Shown in pieces: positions 57,615-64,000 of a stretch of DNA of 64,000 bases. The position numbers and the translations under genes were made by a program. Below the pieces are notes generated by a model. The model was not told the DNA's origin. It did not search any database and was given only the letters and a program-made list of their open reading frames with translations. How positions within the stretch are numbered: position 1 is the first letter of the stretch; each line of letters opens with the position of its first letter. Source of the stretch: Arthrobacter sp. MAHUQ-56 (GTDB taxonomy: Bacteria; Actinomycetota; Actinomycetes; Actinomycetales; Micrococcaceae); NCBI RefSeq assembly GCF_019710585.1, contig NZ_JAIFZQ010000020.1:248001-312000 (forward strand). Direction: 5' to 3'.

Positions 57615-58956
57615 AAGCAAAAAGGTGCTGCTGTTACCGACTCAACGCAGGCCGGCTTTACGATCAATTTTCGGCCAAAGCAGCGATCAAAGTGGCTCCA
57701 TGTTTCTTCTGCTTGTGACATCCCTGTCCTTCGTATTTATCGGCCTTGCGGGACAGGTTTACATTGCAGAGCTTTTCATGTCGCTGTATGTCTTGCATAG
57801 ACTTGCAAGTTCCCAGATATTTCCTGTGCAGATTCCACCCTGGATGCTGTGGACACTGCTCTTATGGCTGCTAGGCACGGTTACTGGCGATTTTGCCCTC
57901 GGGGTAGAGGGGCTACAGTCTGTAAAAGGTATTGCTCGTATAGTGTTCCTAACAACCGATCTTATCGGACTATATTTGCTAATTCGCGATCGAACTAAGC
58001 TAATCCGTATCGCATGGACTGGGCTATGTATATCTGCAGCACTTTCTTTTATTTTTCAGCCCTCAAGTTTTGCCCGAGCGCTTCCTTGGAAATTCGAATT
58101 TGGCGTTCCTGCTACGATCTTGCTCGCCTTGTGGATCGGGCTAAAGGATTCTCGAATGAGATGGTCCATTCCTTGTTTCCTTTTACTCACTGCTGTTCAC
58201 TTCGCTCTCGGCTTTAGAAGTATGGCAGTCATAACGCTTCTTGTGGCATTCATACTCCTGGTCAGAAGGCGATCCGCGATACCAAGTGGAGATCATTTAG
58301 GAAGATGGCGCCCACTCATCATTGGCTTCGGCGGATCGTTGGCTGGGGTCTTTATGATCGACCTGTACGATCGTCTCTCGATAGCCGGCACCTTTGGGCG
58401 CATCGCCCAGCAGAAGGCCCAGTTTCAAAGTGGCGGTGACTATGGATCTCTGCTTAGCAGTAGGAGCGAGTTTTTTCTTTCGGTCGGAACCATATTGAAG
58501 CAACCACTATTTGGTGGTGGATCATATTCAGTAGCTTCGGCAGAAGTGGTTGAAAACGCATCTTCACTTTACAACTCTTGGGGCTACACAAGCGTTGCGT
58601 CCAGAATGCTCTCAGATGTTCCTGCATATCATTCGACGCTCCTGGGTAGCTGGGCTGAGAACGGATTATTTGCCCTGCCGTTTTGGCTGATCGTGTTTGC
58701 AATTTTCATACGAGGGTTGGTTAGTGTTCTTTACCGGGAGTGCCGCCTTCCTGCGCTTGTGGCCGTACTATCAACTTCGGGTGTTTGGGATCTTCTATTC
58801 AGCCCGTTTGGTGCGGAACGCAGAATGTGGCTTGCATTGTCGGTTGTAACCGTAATGTCACTTGTAGTTCGAAAAGAAGGAATGCAAAGTCGTGCCACGA
58901 ATTTCTATCGTCACAATAAGCTACAACCAAGTCGCCTTCCTACCATATTGCCTTGA
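57595..58956 (+). CDS. O-antigen ligase/polymerase-like membrane protein (Wzy candidate)
   Basis: 453 residues with about ten to twelve transmembrane helices. A larger periplasmic loop lies toward the C-terminal half (about residues 260-340), with RLSIAGTFGRIAQQKAQFQS and SRSEFFLSVGTILKQPLFGG. The conserved GGG-H-like region (PLFGGGSYSV, PAYHSTLLGSWAENGLFALP) is typical of the Wzy/WaaL superfamily. It is the likely polymerase for repeat units. GTG 57595 overlaps the kinase gene by 20 nt. Low GC. Family assignment rests on topology and weak motifs. Confidence 0.75.
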   Translation: MKLESTRSKKVLLLPTQRRPALRSIFGQSSDQSGSMFLLLVTSLSFVFIGLAGQVYIAELFMSLYVLHRLASSQIFPVQIPPWMLWTLLLWLLGTVTGDFALGVEGLQSVKGIARIVFLTTDLIGLYLLIRDRTKLIRIAWTGLCISAALSFIFQPSSFARALPWKFEFGVPATILLALWIGLKDSRMRWSIPCFLLLTAVHFALGFRSMAVITLLVAFILLVRRRSAIPSGDHLGRWRPLIIGFGGSLAGVFMIDLYDRLSIAGTFGRIAQQKAQFQSGGDYGSLLSSRSEFFLSVGTILKQPLFGGGSYSVASAEVVENASSLYNSWGYTSVASRMLSDVPAYHSTLLGSWAENGLFALPFWLIVFAIFIRGLVSVLYRECRLPALVAVLSTSGVWDLLFSPFGAERRMWLALSVVTVMSLVVRKEGMQSRATNFYRHNKLQPSRLPTILP

Positions 58957-59704
58957 GAGCATCAGGTCACAAGGTTTTCAAGACTATGAGCACATAATCG
59001 TGGACCCCGGTTCAACTGATGGGTCCCGTGAAATAGCCCGGTCTCGCGCTGATCCAAAAATTAAGTTGATATTCGAGGCGGATTCGGGGCCTGCGGACGG
59101 ACTCAACAAGGGGCTTGCGGCCGCTACCGGTGATATCTTTATATATTTGAATGCGGACGATGAGTTGCCCCCCCGTGCATTGCAGCGCCTCAGCGATCTT
59201 CATGAAGAGCACAGCGGATCGGCCATATTAATAGGCAACGGTTGGACTATTGACGATGAGGGTAGGCCCATTGCTTATGTGATGAGTGACAAGTTTACTC
59301 CCTATCGGTACGCACTTTCAGTTGGCACCGTTCTTCAGCAAGCGACTTCTTTTAAGCGTCAGGCTCTTACGGGCCTGCGCTTTAATGAAGAGAATAGGGT
59401 AAATTGGGATACCGAGTTCTTGTTTGATGCCCTCGGTGCAAGGCTAACCATAAGTAACGTCCGCGACTGCCTGGGTTACTTCCGGCTTCAGGATGACTCT
59501 ATTACTGTCAGTGGACGTTACGCGGCACAACTCACCGCGAAAAGGCAGAGCTTGATAAAACTAAACGCGGGGCTTCCTGCCTATTTGAGCGGTCGGTTGC
59601 TGGCGCCTTTAGCTCGAATAGCGAAGAAATCGAGGACCACAGCTTATAATGCCGTCAGTCGGCCCGTCTTTCCTGGACTAAGTCGCGTTCAAAAGGAATT
59701 TTAG
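58892..59704 (+). CDS. Glycosyltransferase family 2 (WcaE/PGL-type)
   Basis: 270 residues. GT-A motifs are ISIVTISYNQVAFLPYCLES, EHIIVDPGSTDGSREIAR, the donor-binding FEADSGPADGLNKGLAAATG and metal motif IYLNADDELPP. The region VLQQATSFKRQALTGLRFNE is typical of this group. The start is GTG 58892, overlapping the Wzy-like gene by 65 nt. It ends with TAG sharing a base with the next GTG. Confidence 0.92.
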   Translation: MPRISIVTISYNQVAFLPYCLESIRSQGFQDYEHIIVDPGSTDGSREIARSRADPKIKLIFEADSGPADGLNKGLAAATGDIFIYLNADDELPPRALQRLSDLHEEHSGSAILIGNGWTIDDEGRPIAYVMSDKFTPYRYALSVGTVLQQATSFKRQALTGLRFNEENRVNWDTEFLFDALGARLTISNVRDCLGYFRLQDDSITVSGRYAAQLTAKRQSLIKLNAGLPAYLSGRLLAPLARIAKKSRTTAYNAVSRPVFPGLSRVQKEF

Positions 59705-60927
59705 TGTTTGATTCATACAACGTTGCCATAAATAACGGCTTTGGGCAGTTTCATCTGGCTCGTTTAGCTGAAAACTTGGAAGCAAGAGGAGCGCTCAGGC
59801 TCTTCTTGACAGGAGCTTACCCTAGAAGAAAATTGGCGGCTGCTCTGGCTAAGTCAAGGCTTCCGGCTCTTCAGAGACTCGATGCCCGAAGAATAGAAGT
59901 GCCGGATCGTAAGGTGAAATCCTTTTGGTTGGGTGAGGGCCCACACCAGATTGCACAGATAGCCCGCCATAAGGGTCTGACTGGTATTTCCGAGTCTTCT
60001 ACCGCTATAGCTTTGGATTCCTATAGAAGCTTTGCGGGACATGCGCTAAGGCACACTTCGCCGGACATATATCACTTCCGTGCTGGAATGGGAGGATCGA
60101 GTCTTGACGTCGCTAGAAGGAATGGCGCATTTCTCATTTGCGACCACAGTATCGTTCATCCGCGCCTACTGAAGGGGATGATCGACGGAACCGGTGAACG
60201 AGCTGCAAGGTTGTCTCAACTTTGGCGTCGAGTTGAGTCAGACATGGAGCAGGCGGATCATTTGCTGGTAAACAGTGATTTTGTGGCAGATACATGCATT
60301 GAGGTGGGATTCGATGCCGCGAAGATCTCTGTTGCCTATACCGGGGTGGATCCTCTCTTCCTTGACAGCCTGGACGCTGCTGCTTCCGAATCCAACCGCT
60401 TGGACACGCCGCAGGTTCTCTTCGCGGGGACACTGGAGAGGCGAAAAGGTGTTGACGTCGCCATAGCTGCCGCGAAGGGCACGAATAGCCCTGAGTTACC
60501 TTGGCTTTTTATGGGCAATTGGGAACCGGATGCTCGGTACCTGGAAAATGAAGTGGGCGGATACATCCGTCACGTTCCTCGGGCAGGTCGGATGAAGCTG
60601 GCAGCCACCTTGGCAGCGAGCGCTATATTCGTTTTTCCCAGCCGCGCAGAAGGATCTGCCCGCGTTGTGGCGGAAGCCCTGTGTGCCGGATGCTATGTGA
60701 TTACCACAAAGAATGCTGGGTCTATCGTTAGGGATGGCATCGATGGCCGGGTCGTGGCGGTCGGGGATCACCACGGCATTGAGATGGCCATAGCGGAGTA
60801 TCTGGCTCTTGGAATAGAAGAACGGGCTAGAAGAGCAGAATCCACAAAGGTGTATGCGCGGAGCCGCCTAAATGAGGCCGCTTATTCATCCAGCGTAGCT
60901 AGTGCTTACTCGGCTCGCCAGATCTAG
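59704..60927 (+). CDS. Glycosyltransferase family 4
   Basis: 407 residues, GT-B. The N-terminal half is unusual (INNGFGQFHLARLAENLEAR, DIYHFRAGMGGSSLDVARRN). The C-terminal half is standard: VLFAGTLERRKGVDVAIAAA, IFVFPSRAEGSARVVAEALC and YVITTKNAGSIVRDGIDG. The EX7E-type pair lies in EGSARVVAE. The start is GTG 59704, overlapping the previous stop. Donor and acceptor unknown. Confidence 0.9.
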   Translation: MFDSYNVAINNGFGQFHLARLAENLEARGALRLFLTGAYPRRKLAAALAKSRLPALQRLDARRIEVPDRKVKSFWLGEGPHQIAQIARHKGLTGISESSTAIALDSYRSFAGHALRHTSPDIYHFRAGMGGSSLDVARRNGAFLICDHSIVHPRLLKGMIDGTGERAARLSQLWRRVESDMEQADHLLVNSDFVADTCIEVGFDAAKISVAYTGVDPLFLDSLDAAASESNRLDTPQVLFAGTLERRKGVDVAIAAAKGTNSPELPWLFMGNWEPDARYLENEVGGYIRHVPRAGRMKLAATLAASAIFVFPSRAEGSARVVAEALCAGCYVITTKNAGSIVRDGIDGRVVAVGDHHGIEMAIAEYLALGIEERARRAESTKVYARSRLNEAAYSSSVASAYSARQI

Positions 60928-60937
60928 GAGCCGTGAC

Positions 60938-62227
60938 GTGCGGTTTCGCGGTTTTTTTCGCAGTGGTCCCGGGCGGGGACTTTTAGGACAGGGGTTTACG
61001 CTTTTCTCCGTGATGGGTGTCCAACTACTTCAGGTACCCACTTATCTAAATGTGTTAACTGCGGAGGAATATGGATCGTTTCTGGTTCTTATTGCTATAC
61101 CTAGCGCCTTGACCCTGGCAGATTTTGGTCTCCTCAGTGCACTCTCAACACGGCTCACAAGATTGATTGCGGCCGGTGAGGTGCGAGAGGCGGTTCAGTT
61201 GTTTCGCATGGGCGTCTTTATTGTTGGTTCACTTGTAGTCTTCATTTTAGTCACGGTGATCATCTTTATCGGGCTGACCTCACTGCAATTTGCGCCCTTT
61301 GATCAGGTCCAGACAAAGTTTATTGTCATTCAATATACGTGCTATTCTTTATTATTCATCGTTTCCTCTGCGCTGGAGGCTGCAATGAGGGCTTCGAATG
61401 CGTATGCCGATGCGTGGATTAGGCTTGCGGCATTGAGAATTCTGGATTTTGCGGCTGGAGTGACGTTTCTGTATTTGACTCGGTCAGTGGCTCTTGCGGT
61501 CTCTGGAATGCTAGTTTGTCGCTTGACGGGGGTTTTCTTCTTATACCGAACGACTAGAAGACGTGCGCCGTGGACAAGTTTCTTGCCGCTTAGGCCTACT
61601 TCTTCCGGAATGCGGGGGATGTTGCAACCGACAATCGGATCTGCGGCCCTGCCTTTAGGTAATGCCGTCTTGAACCAGGGAGTGGTTCTCGCAGTTCACG
61701 CCTCCTTGGGCGCGAATGCAGTTGCCCTTTATTCGACAACACGCACGATGGTTAGCACTGTTCGACAACTTAGCAATGTCGTTTCGAATGGCATAATGCC
61801 ACATATGACGCAGCAGTATGCACTTGGGCTTGAACGCCAGGCCGATCGCTTTCTGCGCCGGGTCGTTCTCGCTTCTTCTGTGGTATTTTGTGCGGCTTCT
61901 ATTGCCCTACTCCTCGGTGGACAGTGGATTATCTCCGTCTGGACCCTCGGCGCTATCGCCCCCTCTCATGCATTTTTGGCGCTTATGATTCTTCAGGTGT
62001 TACTCGATTCCTTATGGGTTCTCATCGCAGTCAAGCTTCTTTCGCAAAATTGTCATTTTGAATATTCTGTTTTTTATGCGTCTGTCGCTCTTATAACTGT
62101 TCTGGTCTTGTATTTCTCGTCCCCATTCTCTATTGAAACATTTCCCGTTGTTACCTCTTTGCAAAGCCTAGCGCTGTTAGTCTTCGTATCTATCCAAAGT
62201 AGGAAGAGTCGCTCGTATGATGTCTAA
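60938..62227 (+). CDS. Wzx-type polysaccharide flippase
   Basis: 429 residues with about 12 to 14 helices of the MATE/polysaccharide-transporter fold. Landmarks are GLLGQGFTLFSVMGVQLLQV, PTYLNVLTAEEYGSFLVLIA, LADFGLLSALSTRLTRLIAAG and LYSTTRTMVSTVRQLSNVV. It would flip the lipid-linked repeat unit across the membrane. GTG 60938 follows AGGAG and comes after the previous stop, so it is preferred to the frame opening at 60902. GC content is low. Confidence 0.88.
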   Translation: MRFRGFFRSGPGRGLLGQGFTLFSVMGVQLLQVPTYLNVLTAEEYGSFLVLIAIPSALTLADFGLLSALSTRLTRLIAAGEVREAVQLFRMGVFIVGSLVVFILVTVIIFIGLTSLQFAPFDQVQTKFIVIQYTCYSLLFIVSSALEAAMRASNAYADAWIRLAALRILDFAAGVTFLYLTRSVALAVSGMLVCRLTGVFFLYRTTRRRAPWTSFLPLRPTSSGMRGMLQPTIGSAALPLGNAVLNQGVVLAVHASLGANAVALYSTTRTMVSTVRQLSNVVSNGIMPHMTQQYALGLERQADRFLRRVVLASSVVFCAASIALLLGGQWIISVWTLGAIAPSHAFLALMILQVLLDSLWVLIAVKLLSQNCHFEYSVFYASVALITVLVLYFSSPFSIETFPVVTSLQSLALLVFVSIQSRKSRSYDV

Positions 62228-62762
62228 TCGGGAAAGTTTTTTAGCTGATGTAGAACAGTTCATTGGGGTAGGACAACGTCCTTCGGGTTTTCGCCTTGCT
62301 AGCAAGGTTCTCTCCGAGCCGGGGCTTATCTTTGTTCTGCTGATGCGGGTTCAAGCCGAGTTGGAGTCGCGGGGGATCTTCTTAATTGCACGGCTTATTC
62401 ATTTAGCCAACCTTCGGATTACTGGCGGCGAAGTCGGCCACGGGTGCACTGTTGGTCCTGGTCTTGTAGTCAAACATCCTCTGGGGGTCGTTATCGGGGG
62501 CGGGAGCCGGATCGGCTCTCGTTGCATGATCCTTGGAAAGGTGACCCTGGGTGAGCTGCGGCCAAGGTGTGCTGAGAGCGGGAATCGCTACCCTTCCGTC
62601 GGAGATGACTGCACGATCGGGACCGGGGCGACCCTATTGGGACCCATCACCGTTGGAAATGATGTGCAAATCGGCGCCCATACATTGGTCATTTCGGATC
62701 TTCCCTCTGGAGTTACTGCTGTGGGTGCTCCAGCGAGAATTGTTGGACCTCAAGGATTTTGA
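62217..62762 (+). CDS. Serine-acetyltransferase-like hexapeptide transferase
   Basis: 181 residues. A helical N-terminus (FRLASKVLSEPGLIFVLLMR) precedes beta-helix repeats: VGHGCTVGPGLVVKHPLGVV, IGGGSRIGSRCMILGKVTLG, YPSVGDDCTIGTGATLLGPI and VGNDVQIGAHTLVISDLPSG. This is the CysE-like group, common in polysaccharide loci as O-acetyltransferases. The start is one of two adjacent ATGs at 62217/62220, overlapping the flippase stop. Last intact gene of the locus. Confidence 0.88.
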   Translation: MMSNRESFLADVEQFIGVGQRPSGFRLASKVLSEPGLIFVLLMRVQAELESRGIFLIARLIHLANLRITGGEVGHGCTVGPGLVVKHPLGVVIGGGSRIGSRCMILGKVTLGELRPRCAESGNRYPSVGDDCTIGTGATLLGPITVGNDVQIGAHTLVISDLPSGVTAVGAPARIVGPQGF

Positions 62763-63899
62763 CGGGTTGTCGTGTTGGCGTTAACTTTCATGTTGAAAGC
62801 GGCACGCACATCGACGTCCTGAAATTGCCCCTAGGACCATTATTACGGCAGTGGTTTGTTGTCTGTTGGAGCCGGCCTGACTTCAATAGGTGGACTTTAG
62901 GTCCAAAACGAGCGCAAGGTTTTCTCGCTCGAGGTACTGAGAGAGGTGGTTATGAGGACTAAGCTCGGGAGGCCGTCGTAGTGACTACGGACAAGGATGA
63001 AGTGTCCTCGCGAGTGGACAGGGATGCTATTGAGAAGAACCTAGCCGGGATCTGCCGCGATGTCATCGCTGCTCCGCGTGCTCTGGCAGTGTCGAGGTGA
63101 ATTAGTATCTCTAGACGTGTCAAAGTCGGAGACTCGGTGGGCATAGAAGGAGATCATCGCAGCGATTGTGGGTGGATGTGGCTGAGGCTTCTATTCCGCT
63201 CCGCTCAATCAGCCGTTGTAACGATACCAAGTGGTCCATGAGCGGAAATACAGGTATCGGGTACCCGTGTGCCGAATGCCAGTTCTTCCTAACCTCGGAG
63301 GATGGCGCAACGAAATAGACGGTTTGAGAAAGAGGTTGGCAGAGTTACGGACGAGGATATCCAAGACATCCTCGCACTCATCTGTGAGGCTGGCCCTGTA
63401 AGGAAAGTCGCCGTTATAACACCTGTCGCATTCCGCCCCAAGGCTCCGACCACAATACTGAAGCTGCTGGGGCTGTCGGTGACGAAACTACGGCAATGGG
63501 CCGTCCGCTAGCAAGAACCTCGCGGGTTACCTCATTGTGTTGGGGGGACACTTTTTCTTCAAGACGCGCTGCCGACGCTCTTTTAGTGGCCGGCTACGGG
63601 CCCGGTCGGTTGGTAGTGCTCACTCTTCTGGACTTCCTTATTGTAAGCTTCTAGCGCAGTCTGCATTTCCGATGTCGCTCGCCCAGAGGATGCCCCATTT
63701 CCTCGTTGCCGGTTCTGTTGCTGGTGCAAGCGGCTGCATCCCGTATGCCTCTATATCAAACGAACTTATATGCAAGTCCTAGCAACGCGACGCTAGGATG
63801 CAGCTCCACATGGTGGGGATCAGCGCGGAGTTCCGATCCCACGGCTTCCTCGAATCGCTCCCGGCTAACAGGATCGATGGGAATGGTTGGCGCGTGCGG
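62763..63899. other. Decayed, gene-poor DNA flanking the polysaccharide locus
   Basis: Over 1.1 kb no convincing intact gene is seen. Short frames (for example plus strand 62759-62962 and 63302-63511) start or stop irregularly, have mixed codon bias and match no family I know. Base composition is intermediate. This fits a decayed insertion boundary next to the transposase fragment at the right edge. Confidence 0.5.
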
Positions 63900-64000
63900 G
63901 ACAACGCCGCGATGGAGTCCTTCTTCTCGCTGCTGCAAAAGAACGTCTGGGACCGTCACTGGTGGCTCACCATACATACCTCGGACGGGCCATCACGACT
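63900..64000 (+). pseudogene. IS3-family transposase (OrfB) fragment, frameshifted, cut by window edge
   Basis: DNAAMESFFSLLQKNVWDR reads in the frame starting at 63900. It matches the DDE region around the last catalytic Glu of actinobacterial IS3-family OrfB transposases (consensus DNAxxESFFxxLKxE). After WDRHW the match continues in another frame (YLGRAITT, expected LRxAIxTWIE), indicating a frameshift. Upstream sequence on the same strand does not give the preceding Asp motifs clearly. It is a remnant rather than an intact element as far as visible. Confidence 0.72.

Noticed and set aside
63302..63511. 69-codon plus-strand frame with GGAGG right before the ATG
   Set aside because: Ribosome site spacing is too short, no family is recognised and the surroundings look decayed.

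Overview
The window looks like chromosome from a high-GC actinobacterium of the Micrococcaceae, most like Arthrobacter or Pseudarthrobacter. I infer this from the strong G/C bias at third codon positions, frequent GTG and TTG starts, ATGA/GTGA/TAGTG gene overlaps, an actinobacterial-type LAXTG surface protein, and a phenylacetate, lactate and glycolate gene content typical of soil actinobacteria. No rRNA, tRNA or CRISPR array was seen.

Region 1 (1-13 kb) is a stress and potassium block. It holds a YceI tail, a TrkH/KtrB potassium channel subunit, a secreted PKD-domain protein, a beta-CASP metallo-hydrolase, Hsp20 and a universal stress protein. These are followed by an orphan KdpD/KdpE-like two-component pair (no kdpFABC) with a degenerate Walker A, and a KimA-like APC permease. 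A cloverleaf-like inverted-repeat element lies upstream of the KdpD-like gene.

Region 2 (13-25.6 kb) is accessory. It holds a GNAT acetyltransferase, a second-copy-type methionine aminopeptidase, a compact arsenic operon (ArsR, MIP channel, ArsC, flavoprotein) with a clear dyad operator, DinB-like and SHOCT proteins, a Tat-exported multicopper oxidase, an SDR, two aldo/keto reductases, a lipoprotein phosphoesterase and an SGNH hydrolase. Three copies of a roughly 100-bp palindromic repeat sit in intergenic gaps here.

Region 3 (25.9-42.4 kb) is carbon catabolism. The paaABCDE phenylacetyl-CoA epoxidase operon plus an enoyl-CoA hydratase sits behind a visible promoter and PaaR-like box. Next is a malate synthase diverging from a permease, GlcD-like oxidase and FadR-type regulator set, which I read as a glycolate module. 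After that comes a second GntR regulator diverging from a paralogous lactate permease and a large FAD/Fe-S D-lactate-type dehydrogenase. Operator-like sites of the form NGTNNNACN precede both permeases.

Region 4 (42.5-64 kb) is an extracellular polysaccharide locus. It provides GalU and Ugd (UDP-glucose, UDP-glucuronate), Gmd and Fcl (GDP-fucose), a priming sugar transferase, five glycosyltransferases, two hexapeptide acyltransferases, Wzy- and Wzx-like proteins, a Wzz/BY-kinase, a DUF4012 protein, a LAXTG-anchored surface protein, VanZ and a 48-residue membrane protein. From about 53 kb the DNA is visibly richer in A/T than the rest. The right edge is decayed DNA ending in an IS3-type transposase fragment, which suggests horizontal acquisition of the locus.
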